From Mesonia hippocampi (lineage in GTDB: Bacteria > Bacteroidota > Bacteroidia > Flavobacteriales > Flavobacteriaceae): a stretch of 64,000 nt of DNA. Position numbers and translations under genes: made by a program. Numbering within the stretch: the first letter of the stretch is position 1; each line of letters opens with the position of its first letter. The stretch lies in assembly GCF_014197445.1 (NCBI RefSeq), contig NZ_JACIFO010000004.1, positions 124,001 to 188,000 of the forward strand. Direction: 5' to 3'. Positions 53,099-60,642 of the stretch are shown piece by piece. The notes under the pieces are model-generated. The model was not told the DNA's origin, did no database searches, and was given only the letters and a program-made list of their open reading frames with translations.

Positions 53099-53890
53099 TT
53101 ATTCTGTAATTAACGGCTTGTTTTGTGCTGCCTTAAAAAGCTCATAAGGTTTTACTTTAGATTTAAATAAAGTGATGAGCTCAAGGGTTCTCTTTTGTTT
53201 TACATAGGGTTTAAAGCGCTTATCGTCTGAAGTGAAATAAATAAAATCATCTACATAATCGGCTTCAATATGTAAATCATCAGTAAAAAAATTCAGGTGC
53301 ATCAAGTCTTTAGCCTCTTGAATAAGCTTTTCGAAATAAGCATTATCCCTATCGCGCTTTAAACGTTTTAGCCTACCTGTAAGGCTATTAATAAGCAAAT
53401 CGAGCGGAATTCCGCTCGAACTTGTTACCGCCGTATATAAACGTCTTTCTTCTACGGTATATTTATTTTCGCCTCCACCAAAAGGATTAAAATAAGGTTT
53501 GGTAGGGATGAGTGCCGCATCCTTTTTTGCGTCTCCTGTAAGCTGCATATCTGTTATTACTACTTCTGTTAATTCATTAATTTCGGTTGTTAAAGAAACC
53601 AGCACAGGCTGCGATTGCAAAACCTCTTTGGTTACTGGCAAGCGCTTTACCTTATACTGAATAGATGAAAAAAACAATGTATCGCCAAGCTTTGCTGTTA
53701 TTTTAAAGCTTCCATCCTTTTGATTAATGGTTCCTATTTTTTTAGTCAGGTTAATAATATTCACCTCTCGATAAGCGATAGAGTCGGCTAATATTTTTCC
53801 TTCCAAATATGTTTCTTGTGCAAAAAAACTACACGAGAAAAGCATAAAACACAACAAACAAGGTAACTTCAAAATATAAGGTTTAGACAT
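53099..53890 (-). CDS. Carboxypeptidase-regulatory-like domain protein, paralogue 1
   Basis: A 263-residue secreted protein: signal peptide (LLCFMLFSCSFFAQ), a carboxypeptidase-D regulatory-like beta-sandwich (residues about 27-105, with YLEGKILADSIAYREVNIINLTKKIGTINQKDGSFKI and the ITEL-type end TEINELTEVVI) and a charged C-terminal helical domain (LTGRLKRLKRDRDNAYFEKLIQEAKDLMHLNFFTDDL). The signal also contains SCSFFAQ, so lipidation is possible. Function unknown. A paralogue lies 28 nt upstream, and both share the domain order. Confidence 0.82.
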   Translation of the reverse strand: MSKPYILKLPCLLCFMLFSCSFFAQETYLEGKILADSIAYREVNIINLTKKIGTINQKDGSFKITAKLGDTLFFSSIQYKVKRLPVTKEVLQSQPVLVSLTTEINELTEVVITDMQLTGDAKKDAALIPTKPYFNPFGGGENKYTVEERRLYTAVTSSSGIPLDLLINSLTGRLKRLKRDRDNAYFEKLIQEAKDLMHLNFFTDDLHIEADYVDDFIYFTSDDKRFKPYVKQKRTLELITLFKSKVKPYELFKAAQNKPLITE

Positions 53891-53918
53891 AAAAGGAATT
53901 CTACACCTAATATACGAT

Positions 53919-54707
53919 TTATTTATCTTGTTGTTGCAACCTGAAATCTTTAGATTTTTCTAATAAAAAAGCTAATAAGTCTAACTGATTCTCTTTTTTC
54001 AGCAAGTTTTCATCCCAATTATTTTCTTTCACATAGGCTAAAAAAGGCTCCATGTTTTCTGGCGAAATCTGCAACTGTTCCTTTATAAAGTTATTTTCGC
54101 ATAATTTATCTACTGCTTTAGTGAGGTTGTTTTTATCTGTTTTTTTATCAGAATTTTTATGCAGAAGTAACCTAAAAACATTTGCAATGTTTAGGCCATA
54201 TTTTAAATAATGGTCTTCCATAGCAATATTTTCTGTTGGCGATAACTTATCTTGAGCCATTTGGTAATCGTATGTTTGTACAATCTCTATAGAAGATAAG
54301 GATAAAGGTTCAACCTCCATTACATCAATCTTATTTACATCGGCAATAATATCTCCAGAAAGTTTTGTTGAAGATACTTTAACTGGCTCCAATTGGTTTA
54401 CAGACTCGCGTAGGGTTATAATTACTTTTTGCTCCTCCTGCATAAATGTGGTTACCGCTACCGAAAACACTTGATATTGTAATGCCGAAACAATAAGCAC
54501 ATCTCCTTTTTGAGCAGCAATCACAAACAAGCCATCATCGTTGGTAAAAGTTCCCATGCCTGTGTTTTTATTAAAAATATTAATATCTGCGGCATTTCCT
54601 CCTAGCGGAGCAATTACTTCACCCTTTAATAATACTCTAGAAAATTGTTGAGCACTCCCTATAAAACTTAATAAAGTTATGACTGTCAATAAAAAGTATT
54701 TTTTCAT
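53919..54707 (-). CDS. Carboxypeptidase-regulatory-like domain protein, paralogue 2
   Basis: A 262-residue secreted protein with signal peptide (LLTVITLLSFIGSAQ), a regulatory-like sandwich (LKGEVIAPLGGNAADINIFNKNTGMGTFTNDDGLFVIAAQKGDVLIVSALQYQ) and a helical C-terminal half (ESVNQLEPVKVSSTKLSGDIIADVNKI then LFAFLLEKSKDF-like end). It resembles the downstream paralogue in order and length but the two diverge strongly in the C-terminal part. They are probably one operon derived from tandem duplication. No catalytic motif is visible. Confidence 0.82.
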   Translation of the reverse strand: MKKYFLLTVITLLSFIGSAQQFSRVLLKGEVIAPLGGNAADINIFNKNTGMGTFTNDDGLFVIAAQKGDVLIVSALQYQVFSVAVTTFMQEEQKVIITLRESVNQLEPVKVSSTKLSGDIIADVNKIDVMEVEPLSLSSIEIVQTYDYQMAQDKLSPTENIAMEDHYLKYGLNIANVFRLLLHKNSDKKTDKNNLTKAVDKLCENNFIKEQLQISPENMEPFLAYVKENNWDENLLKKENQLDLLAFLLEKSKDFRLQQQDK

Positions 54708-54775
54708 TCGTTTAGTTTTTATCCTAATTTTTAGTTCGTTTATATTATCTTAAATTTACAAAAAATATATTTAAT

Positions 54776-55483
54776 ATGAACGCCATAATTGCGAGTACTT
54801 CTACAATTCACGGCAGTGAATACCTTGCTTACTTACAGCCTACTCTTAAAGAGCATTTTAACAACATCAAGGAGCTTATTTTTATTCCATTTGCTCGTCC
54901 TGGTGGAATTTCACACGATGTTTATACCCAAAAAGCGCAAGAAGGTTTAGCGGCTTTAAACATCAAGGTAAAAGGCATACATGAGTTTAAGAATTATACC
55001 GAGGCCATAACACAAGCTGAGGCTATTTTTACAGGCGGAGGAAACACCTTTGTTTTACTAAATCAGCTTTATCAACATAAGCTTATCGCTCCTTTACAGG
55101 ATGCTATTTTAAACCGAAAAATCCCTTATTTAGGAACGAGTGCAGGAAGTAATATCTGCGGAAAAAACATAAAAACCACCAACGATATGCCAATTGTATA
55201 TCCACCAAGTTATGACAGCCTTGGCATACTCCCTTTTAACATCAATCCTCATTATTTAGACCCTAATCCAAATTCTACCCATAAAGGAGAAACTCGCGAA
55301 ACCCGTATTAAAGAATTTCATGCATATAACTCAACGCCTGTAATTGGGCTACGAGAAGGAAGTTGGTTAAAAGCAACCGAAAAAGATATTGTTTTGGAAG
55401 GTAACTTAAAGGCTCGTGTTTTTAAACAAGGGGAAATACCTTATGAAGTTGCCCCAAACACATCTTTTAAGAATTTAAAATAA
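54776..55483 (+). CDS. pepE: Alpha-aspartyl dipeptidase, peptidase E
   Basis: A 235-residue serine peptidase of family S51. The family blocks are IFTGGGNTFVLLNQL, the nucleophile Ser in YLGTSAGSNICGKNIKTTNDMPIVYPPSYDSLGILPFNINPHYLDPNP (GTSAGS) and the His in FHAYNSTPVIGLREGSWL. It hydrolyses Asp-Xaa dipeptides in the cytoplasm. It starts at an ATG 68 nt from the divergent regulatory-like gene and ends at a terminator shared with tRNA-Gly. Confidence 0.93.
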   Translation: MNAIIASTSTIHGSEYLAYLQPTLKEHFNNIKELIFIPFARPGGISHDVYTQKAQEGLAALNIKVKGIHEFKNYTEAITQAEAIFTGGGNTFVLLNQLYQHKLIAPLQDAILNRKIPYLGTSAGSNICGKNIKTTNDMPIVYPPSYDSLGILPFNINPHYLDPNPNSTHKGETRETRIKEFHAYNSTPVIGLREGSWLKATEKDIVLEGNLKARVFKQGEIPYEVAPNTSFKNLK

Positions 55484-55484
55484 A

Positions 55485-55512
55485 AAAAGGTTACTTTTTC
55501 AAGTAACCTTTT
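55485..55512. terminator. Shared terminator of pepE and tRNA-Gly
   Basis: A 12-bp stem (AAAAGGTTACTT with AAGTAACCTTTT) and a 4-nt loop. On the minus strand it lies 1 nt after the tRNA-Gly 3' end and is followed by T7. Confidence 0.9.
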
Positions 55513-55513
55513 G

Positions 55514-55586
55514 AGCGGGAGACCGGGTTCGAACCGGCGACATTCAGCTTGGAAGGCTGACGCTCTACCAACTGAGCTACTCCCGC
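55514..55586 (-). tRNA. tRNA-Gly, anticodon TCC
   Basis: A 73-nt cloverleaf on the minus strand: acceptor GCGGGAG with CTCCCGC, D-arm around AGCTCAGTTGGTAGAGC, anticodon loop CTTCCAA giving TCC, T-arm with GGTTCGAACC. Discriminator T and no encoded CCA. It reads glycine codons GGA and GGG. The plus-strand open frame that runs across it is not coding. Confidence 0.97.
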
Positions 55587-55599
55587 AATTTTGTGGAGG

Positions 55600-55607
55600 C
55601 AAATATA
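55600..55607 (-). promoter_or_regulatory. -7 box of tRNA-Gly
   Basis: The minus strand reads TATATTTG, 13 nt before the tRNA; a TTGG lies 20 nt upstream as a near -33 match. Confidence 0.6.
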
Positions 55608-55681
55608 CAACACTTTTTTATTTCCTTCCAATTTTTTTAAAAAAATATGGTTTACCTTTATATCTTCATAATTTATTTATC

Positions 55682-55969
55682 ATGAAATATCCTATAAAAC
55701 ATAAAGAAAGTAATACAGGCGGTATATTTTTTATAAGCCAAGATAACCATGTTATTACAGAACTTACTTACAAAAAAAGAGAACCCAATATTATGGTTAT
55801 TGACCATACGCAAACAAAAAAAGATTTACAAGGAAAGGGTTTAGCTTCTTATCTTTTAGACCATGTAGTAAACTACGCCAAAGAAAATAAGTTAAAAATA
55901 GACCCTTTATGTCCATTTGTTGAAATAAAGTTTGAAGAAATTGAAGCTTACCAATCATTAAAAGTCTAG
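55682..55969 (+). CDS. Small GNAT-type acetyltransferase (YjdJ-like)
   Basis: A 95-residue one-domain protein with HTQTKKDLQGKGLASYLLDHVVNYAKENKLKIDPLCPFVEIKFEE, which carries the GxGxA acetyl-CoA loop (QGKGLA) and the LCPF block of the short YjdJ-type N-acetyltransferase family. A longer in-frame ORF begins at 55511, but its first part is antisense to tRNA-Gly, so the ATG at 55682 is the true start. Substrate unknown. It lies 3 nt before a second GNAT gene. Confidence 0.85.
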   Translation: MKYPIKHKESNTGGIFFISQDNHVITELTYKKREPNIMVIDHTQTKKDLQGKGLASYLLDHVVNYAKENKLKIDPLCPFVEIKFEEIEAYQSLKV

Positions 55970-55972
55970 AAT

Positions 55973-56422
55973 ATGCCTGTAACCTTAACGCTTGTAACAC
56001 TAGCCGAAATTTTACCCATTCGCCAGGCTGTGCTTCGCCCAGGAAAAACCATCGAACATTGCTATTTTGATATGGATCAGGACAAAGAAACAGTACACCT
56101 AGGTTTGTATGATAACAATAACTTAGCAGGAATTGCTACGCTTGTAAAAAACCAGCACCCTCAACTTGCTAAAAATGCCTACCAACTTAGGGGAATGGCG
56201 GTATTAAAAGATTTTCAAAATAAACAATACGGACAAAAACTTTTAACCAAAGCTACCGATTTGGCTGCCGAAAAAAATGCAGATCTACTTTGGATGAATG
56301 CTAGAGAAAGTGCCCTTAAATTTTACCAAAAATCTGATTTTAATATTTTAGGTAATGCTTTTGAAATTCCTGAAATAGGAACTCACTTTGTAATGTATAA
56401 ACATTTAACCGATGAAGCGTAG
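55973..56422 (+). CDS. GNAT-family N-acetyltransferase
   Basis: A 149-residue acetyltransferase with YQLRGMAVLKDFQNKQYGQKLLTKATDLAAEKNADLLWMNARESALKFYQKSDFNILGNAFEIPEIGTHFVMYKHL. The acetyl-CoA loop is QNKQYGQ (an unusual Q-x-x-x-G-Q form), and the ARESALKFYQKSDF block is typical of GNATs acting on small amines. Substrate unknown. Its 3' end overlaps the following metallopeptidase gene by 11 nt, so the three genes form an operon. Confidence 0.88.
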   Translation: MPVTLTLVTLAEILPIRQAVLRPGKTIEHCYFDMDQDKETVHLGLYDNNNLAGIATLVKNQHPQLAKNAYQLRGMAVLKDFQNKQYGQKLLTKATDLAAEKNADLLWMNARESALKFYQKSDFNILGNAFEIPEIGTHFVMYKHLTDEA

Positions 56423-57137
56423 AAATTTTATAAAGCAAAGCGCAAAAGCAATAGCGTTTTGTATGGTTCCATTACCAGAATTCACCTATCAGAAAGCCTA
56501 TACACAAGCACAATTATTAGGAAAAAACAATTCGCTTATTTTAAACAAAAGCATTGTACAGAAAGAAACCTATAATGCGTTTTTATCCCTTAAAAATGCC
56601 GCCGCAAAAGAGAACATTAATCCGCAAATTGTTTCTGGCTATCGCAGCTATTTACGGCAACAACAAATATGGAATAGGAAGTATAATCGCTATAAAGCAA
56701 AAGGTTTATCTGAGACGGCTATTATAAAAAACATTACTCAATATTCTACTTTTCCAGGTACCTCAAGACATCACTGGGGAACCGATATCGATATTATCGA
56801 TGCAAATGCAAAGCGCCCTAAAAACCTACTGCTTACCGAAAATTACTACGAGGATGGCCCTTATAACAATCTTCGCCTTTGGATGGAAGAACACGCCGCA
56901 ACCTACGGATTTATAATGACCTACCCGAATCTTACAGATAGGCCTGGTTTTCTACACGAACCTTGGCATTTTTCATACGCACCTACTGCCAAAAAAATGC
57001 TCCATCAATACACTAAACTACCGTTAAACAATTTGCTTAAAAATAAAAAAGTATTAGGTGCTGATTTTTTTGTAGAAAACGAACTGCCTACATACCTTAA
57101 AAACTATGTATTAGGAATTCATAAAGAGCTTTTATAA
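56412..57137 (+). CDS. M15-family D,D-carboxypeptidase (VanY-like) with twin-arginine signal
   Basis: A 241-residue zinc peptidase. The N-terminus MKRRNFIKQSAKAIAFCMV carries RRNFIK, a twin-arginine export signal. The catalytic domain has IVSGYRSYLRQQQIWNRKY, the zinc ligands in SRHHWGTDIDI (His, Asp) and the closing FLHEPWHFSY (Glu-His). It trims the terminal D-Ala of peptidoglycan stem peptides or of D-Ala-containing dipeptides. The Tat signal suggests that it is folded, and perhaps loaded with metal, before export; tatA is about 3.7 kb away. The start overlaps the upstream GNAT gene by 11 nt. Confidence 0.9.
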   Translation: MKRRNFIKQSAKAIAFCMVPLPEFTYQKAYTQAQLLGKNNSLILNKSIVQKETYNAFLSLKNAAAKENINPQIVSGYRSYLRQQQIWNRKYNRYKAKGLSETAIIKNITQYSTFPGTSRHHWGTDIDIIDANAKRPKNLLLTENYYEDGPYNNLRLWMEEHAATYGFIMTYPNLTDRPGFLHEPWHFSYAPTAKKMLHQYTKLPLNNLLKNKKVLGADFFVENELPTYLKNYVLGIHKELL

Positions 57138-57159
57138 ACCCCTAAGAACCTTAGGGAGG

Positions 57160-57374
57160 TTATAATTCTCTTGCTTTAAACTCTTTTATAACCTGTTCGG
57201 CCTTTTTAAAATCGGACTTTAAACATAAAGTTCAACATTGTTAATAGGACTGCCAAATCCTGCCAATCGAGAAGATTCAACATTGTCTACAATATTAACG
57301 GCAATGTTATTTTCTTTCAACAAATAAGCAATTCTATTTATTACAATAGAGCTATCGGTGAGAATTTTATATAG
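57160..57374 (-). pseudogene. DUF2007-family gene, frameshifted and without start codon
   Basis: On the minus strand the segment 57374-57227 reads LYKILTDSSIVINRIAYLLK..., then ENNIAVNIVDNVESSRLAGFGSPINNVELYV, which is the start of a DUF2007 (putative prokaryotic signal-transducing) protein, and then hits TAA. One base further on, in another frame, it continues LKSDFKKAEQVIKEFKAREL and a stop at 57160-57162, the expected end of the same protein. One extra T in the T-run GTTTAAAG would restore one frame. There is no ATG where the family start (M-K-x-I-F-T-D-S-S) should be; an in-frame TAA precedes. This is a decayed gene that I assembled by hand. Confidence 0.75.
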
Positions 57375-57445
57375 TTATCCAACGCTTTAGTTTTAATAAT
57401 TCATTATCAATTAATTTGTATATTCAGCAAATATTGATGGTAGTT

Positions 57446-57730
57446 TTATTTTATTAAAATTAATTGAGAATCTCGAATTCCTTTTACCCAATGCTTCACC
57501 AAGGGTTCAATTTCTTTAAAATCTCCTGATGTCAAATTTATTTTATTACCTCTTTCATCTTCATATATCACCTCTCCTTTTACACAAATTAAAACTGCAG
57601 GAGTATTTGTGATATGTTCTTTTAAAAGCCCATTAGCCAGTATCTGAAGTGCTATAACTTTTGAAGTTATGGCAGTAGAAAGCTGTTTTGCACTAACGCT
57701 TTTGTTTTCGTGGATATCAATCAAATTCAT
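57446..57730 (-). CDS. Small cupin-like protein
   Basis: A 94-residue protein with a single cupin-like sandwich: LQILANGLLKEHITNTPAVLICVKGEVIYEDERGNKINLTSGDFKEIEPLVKHWVKGIRDSQLILIK. The second half has the G-D-x6-P-x4-H-x3-G type motif; the first motif has one His (KEHIT) rather than the usual HxH and no Glu two positions later, so metal binding may be altered. Function unknown. Its ATG overlaps the stop of the lipoprotein gene upstream by 4 nt, so the two are translated together. Confidence 0.7.
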   Translation of the reverse strand: MNLIDIHENKSVSAKQLSTAITSKVIALQILANGLLKEHITNTPAVLICVKGEVIYEDERGNKINLTSGDFKEIEPLVKHWVKGIRDSQLILIK

Positions 57731-58134
57731 TGGAAATAGGTATTGTATGTTTTAAAAGAATTCTCGAGTTTAGCAACAATTAATGTCGCATCCTTATCGT
57801 TTTTTGTATTAGATAGCGCTTCTATAAGCTCCATATGTGGATTAAGCCACTTATGTAATTCATCATGGCTTTCTCCTTTCATCGTACAACTTTTAATTAA
57901 TGCTTTGTTTTGCGCTTTAAGATTTTTTGCCAGTCCCAAATAATCCTTGTCTTGCTGTGAAATAAAGCTATCCAACAATGCGTTACCTTTCTCTATATGG
58001 GGCTTCATCTCATTATTAACAGTCCATTTTTCTCCATTATTCAAGTTAATATCACTTTTTTGATAATTAGAATTACAGGATAACATTACTGCTACGCCTA
58101 CAATCATTAAAGCTAGTTTTTGTATTCTTTTCAT
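57727..58134 (-). CDS. Hypothetical small lipoprotein
   Basis: A 135-residue lipoprotein (signal LALMIVGVAVMLSC, Cys 20) with a helical mature part (INLNNGEKWTVNNEMKPHIEKGNALLDSFI and SCTMKGESHDELHKWLNPHMELIEALSNTKNDKDATLIVAKLENSFKTYNTYF). The block SCTMKGxSHDxLHKWLxPxM is shared with small Bacteroidetes lipoproteins I have seen near metal or redox genes, but I cannot name a function. The His-rich SHDELHKW with Cys and Met could bind a metal. It forms a two-gene operon with the cupin gene, and lacks an obvious -7 box. Confidence 0.7.
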   Translation of the reverse strand: MKRIQKLALMIVGVAVMLSCNSNYQKSDINLNNGEKWTVNNEMKPHIEKGNALLDSFISQQDKDYLGLAKNLKAQNKALIKSCTMKGESHDELHKWLNPHMELIEALSNTKNDKDATLIVAKLENSFKTYNTYFQ

Positions 58135-58471
58135 TCTATTAATTATTTAGGTTTTTACATTTAGCCCTATTGTTTAAAAAACTATTTTTTCTTAGACCAT
58201 AGAACTAAGATAATAAATAAGATTGAATTTTAACAGTAATTTTATTAGTAATAAATTATGTTATCCTAGTGTTTATCTAATTATATTTTAAATTTATAAG
58301 CCCATTTCATTTATATTAAAAAAAGAACAAATACTGTTATTATTTTGCGCTTATTTCTAACCATTAAGTATCGTTTTAATACCCTTATTTAAAGTTAGTA
58401 TTAAATAAACAAAAATAACTCACTCTTTTACAAGGAAATACCTAAAAACAAATAATATTTAACCATTTTAT
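58135..58471. other. Long AT-rich intergenic stretch
   Basis: About 340 bases without an open frame or remnant that I can support on either strand. It separates the lipoprotein gene from the tRNA promoter and shows only AT-rich sequence. Confidence 0.5.
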
Positions 58472-58502
58472 TTTGCAAAGACGCTTTATTCTTATATATT
58501 TG
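58472..58502 (+). promoter_or_regulatory. Promoter of tRNA-Ser
   Basis: TTTG at 58472-58475, a 19-nt spacer and TATATTTG at 58495-58502. Both elements are exact; transcription should start near 58508. Confidence 0.75.
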
Positions 58503-58538
58503 CATCCGCTATTATGCGATGTTCATAATTTTATTACA

Positions 58539-58621
58539 GGAGAGGTGGCAGAGTGGTAATGCAGCAGCCTGCTAAGCTGTCATCGTTTTTCGATGCCCGG
58601 GTTCGAATCCCGGTCTCTCCG
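58539..58621 (+). tRNA. tRNA-Ser, anticodon GCT
   Basis: An 83-nt class II tRNA with acceptor GGAGAGG (one G-T pair with TCTCTCC), anticodon loop CTGCTAA giving GCT, a long variable arm (about TCATCGTTTTTCGATG) and T-arm GGGTTCGAATCCC. Discriminator G, no encoded CCA. It reads AGC and AGT. Confidence 0.95.
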
Positions 58622-58631
58622 CAAAAAAATT

Positions 58632-58662
58632 TTTGACAGTTTAAATATTAATATTATATTTG
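58632..58662 (+). promoter_or_regulatory. Promoter of tRNA-Pro
   Basis: TTTG at 58632-58635, a 19-nt spacer and TATATTTG at 58655-58662, both exact. It lies between the two tRNA genes, so tRNA-Pro can be made independently of tRNA-Ser. Confidence 0.75.
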
Positions 58663-58687
58663 CACTCTCAAAATAAACAAAACACCT

Positions 58688-58762
58688 CGGGGTGTAGCGT
58701 AGCCCGGTCATCGCGCCTGCTTTGGGAGCAGGAGGTCGCAGGTTCGAATCCTGCCACCCCGA
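58688..58762 (+). tRNA. tRNA-Pro, anticodon TGG
   Basis: A 75-nt cloverleaf: acceptor CGGGGTG with CACCCCG, anticodon loop TTTGGGA giving TGG, T-arm GCAGGTTCGAATCCTGC, discriminator A, no encoded CCA. It reads proline codons, mainly CCA and CCG. Confidence 0.96.
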
Positions 58763-58786
58763 CAAAAATTAATACCAATAGAAACT

Positions 58787-58820
58787 AAAACCTTGTAAAT
58801 CGTATGATTTACAAGGTTTT
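58787..58820 (+). terminator. Terminator after tRNA-Pro
   Basis: A perfect 15-bp stem (arms 58787-58801 and 58806-58820) with a 4-nt loop and T-rich tail. It marks the end of the tRNA unit and the left edge of the integrase region. Confidence 0.92.
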
Positions 58821-58861
58821 ATGGTTTTTGGGCTATCATAAGTATTGAATTAATATGGCTT

Positions 58862-58916
58862 AATTCGGTTCACAATTCGGTTCACAGTTTCAAAACACAA
58901 AAAGTGTGAACCGAAT
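58862..58916. repeat. Tandem and inverted repeats before the integrase
   Basis: AATTCGGTTCAC occurs twice in tandem (58862-58873 and 58874-58885). An inverted copy TGTGAACCGAAT at 58905-58916 pairs with 58875-58886 over 12 bases with an 18-nt loop. Position just before an integrase gene suggests integrase or excisionase binding sites or part of an attachment region. This is inference; no second copy of the att core was found in the window. Confidence 0.75.
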
Positions 58917-58994
58917 AGATGCTTAAAATTCTGTAATTGAAATAGTTGATTTGACTTTCGTCTTGAATGAATGTTTAACTAAAAGACGACAACT

Positions 58995-60239
58995 ATGCAA
59001 TCACAAACCACCTTTAGCTTATCATTTTAGGTAAGCGCTTCGCGTAAAATTAATAATGAAGTTTCTGTTTATGCACGAATAACTGTAAACGGTAAACGAG
59101 CAAACATCAGTTTACAGCGGAAAATAACTGTATCTGAATGGGATTCTAACAAAGGAAGAGCAAGAGGAAGTAAATAAGAATCCCGACTACTCAACAGACA
59201 TTTAAATCAGATTAAAAATAGAGTCTATGAAGCTCACGATGAACTTGTAAAAGAAAAAGTGTTTATTTGTGCCCAATCCATTAAAGCAAGGTTTCTAGGA
59301 GAAGATAACGAAGAATATTCTCTACTTACATTGGTTGATTATCACAACACCCAAATGAGTGAATCTTTAAGTTATGGTACTTTAAAGAATTACTTCACAA
59401 CTCAAAAGTATGTCAAACTATTTCTAATCAAAAAGAAAATCCAAGACATATACTTGTCTCAATTAACATTCCGTTTTCTGGTTGATTTTGAAAAGTTCTT
59501 ACGTTCCTATGTTCCGGAGGACCATCAAAAGCAAATGGAAAACAATACAGTTATGAAGCATATCCAACGACTTCGTAAAATGGTAACATTAGCGTATAAA
59601 ATGGAATGGATAGATAAAGATCCTTTTATAAAATTCAAACCAACATACATTAAAAATGAGCGCGAGTTTTTAAGTGAAAATGAACTACGGACTATTATTG
59701 AAAAGGAATTTGAAATTGAAAGACTGGAGCTCGTTAAGGATTTATTCGTTTTTAGTTGCTATACTGGCTTATCGTATATTGATGTAATGAACCTCAACGA
59801 AGATAATATTACGTTCGGTATAGATGGTGGAAAATGGATAATCACCAATAGACAAAAAACGCATAATAAAGTAAAGATTCCATTACTGCCAATTGCCGAA
59901 GAATTAATTCAGAAATATGAGTATCATCTCAAAACTAAAAAGACAAAAACCTTATTCCCTAACATTTCAAATCAAAAGCTCAACTCATATTTGAAAGAAA
60001 TTGCGGATTTATGTAAAATTAAAAAGAATCTAACTTTTCATATTGCTCGTCACACTTTCGCAACCACAGTTACTTTAAGTAATGGTGTACCTATTGAAAC
60101 TGTTTCCAAGTTGTTGGGCCATTCTAAAATTGCTACTACTCAAATTTATGCAAGAGTAATTGAAAGAAAAGTAAGTGAGGATATGCAAACCTTAAAAGAA
60201 AAATTTAATTCACAGCAGTCCAAATCAATAATTAGTTAG
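58995..60239 (+). pseudogene. Tyrosine integrase gene with two in-frame stops
   Basis: Read through from the ATG at 58995 the frame is 414 codons, the normal length of the Bacteroidetes transposon and island integrases. It has the N-terminal Arm domain (YARITVNGKRANISLQRKI, then the EWDSNKGRARG block), the core-binding domain (SYGTLKNYFTTQKYVKLFL) and catalytic Arg (SCYTGLSYIDVMNL, in place of the usual Arg a Ser-Tyr stretch precedes) with Lys, then FHIARHTFATTVTLSNGVPIETVSKLLGHSKIATTQIYARV carrying His-x-x-Arg, His and Tyr. TAG at 59028-59030 (codon 12) and TAA at 59175-59177 (codon 61) interrupt it. From 59259 a 326-residue open frame remains. Confidence 0.85.
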
Positions 60240-60255
60240 AAAAATGTAATAATAT

Positions 60256-60287
60256 TTTGCGCAACCAAATAATTGCATTTATATTTG
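60256..60287 (+). promoter_or_regulatory. Promoter of the ArsR-type operon
   Basis: TTTG at 60256-60259, a 20-nt spacer and TATATTTG at 60280-60287, both exact. A perfect palindrome TTGCGCAA (60257-60264) overlaps the -33 element. Confidence 0.75.
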
Positions 60288-60302
60288 CAACCATACGGTA
60301 GC
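60287..60302 (+). promoter_or_regulatory. Candidate ArsR operator
   Basis: GCAACCATACGGTAGC is a 16-bp imperfect palindrome, 12 of 16 positions symmetric (GC-x-ACC-x-TA-x-GGT-x-GC), placed at the last base of the -7 box and over the expected start site. Its position suits autorepression by the regulator encoded next. Confidence 0.5.
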
Positions 60303-60315
60303 ATATTTAAAACTT

Positions 60316-60642
60316 ATGAGAACAAGAAGAGATGTATTCCAAGCTATAGCCGACCCTACAAGGCGAGCAATAATTATGTTGTTAACAGTTGGTGCTTTGA
60401 CCCCTAATGCGATTGCAGAACATTTCAACTCGAGCAGACAAGCAGTTTCAAAACATCTTCGAATTCTTTCTGAATGTGAAATTGTGAGACAAGAACAGCA
60501 AGGCAGAGAAATTCACTATCATTTAAACGCAGACAAGATGGAGGAGATAGAAAAATGGTTAGAGCAATTTAAGCAACTACTTGCTCAACGTTTCAATCAA
60601 TTAGATAATGTATTAGAGCAACTAAAACTAAATAGAAAATGA
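60316..60642 (+). CDS. ArsR-family winged-helix regulator
   Basis: A 108-residue regulator: [64 protein letters not shown]. The helix-turn-helix is [10 protein letters not shown]...[12 protein letters not shown] and the wing is [11 protein letters not shown]. No metal-binding Cys pair is present, as in the SdpR/AHSA1-linked subgroup rather than metal sensors. It overlaps the next gene by 4 nt (ATGA), a common pairing of this regulator type with an SRPBCC gene. It follows the integrase remnant by 76 nt and has its own strong promoter. Confidence 0.92.
   Translation: MRTRRDVFQAIADPTRRAIIMLLTVGALTPNAIAEHFNSSRQAVSKHLRILSECEIVRQEQQGREIHYHLNADKMEEIEKWLEQFKQLLAQRFNQLDNVLEQLKLNRK

Noticed and set aside
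55511-55681. N-terminal extension of the small GNAT gene
   Set aside because: It is antisense to tRNA-Gly; the protein family begins at the ATG at 55682.
57140-57156. Hairpin CCCTAAG-AAC-CTTAGGG after the carboxypeptidase gene
   Set aside because: A 7-bp stem without a T-run; not convincing as a terminator.
58580-58765. Minus-strand open frame of 61 codons
   Set aside because: It runs across tRNA-Ser and tRNA-Pro and reflects their fixed sequence.
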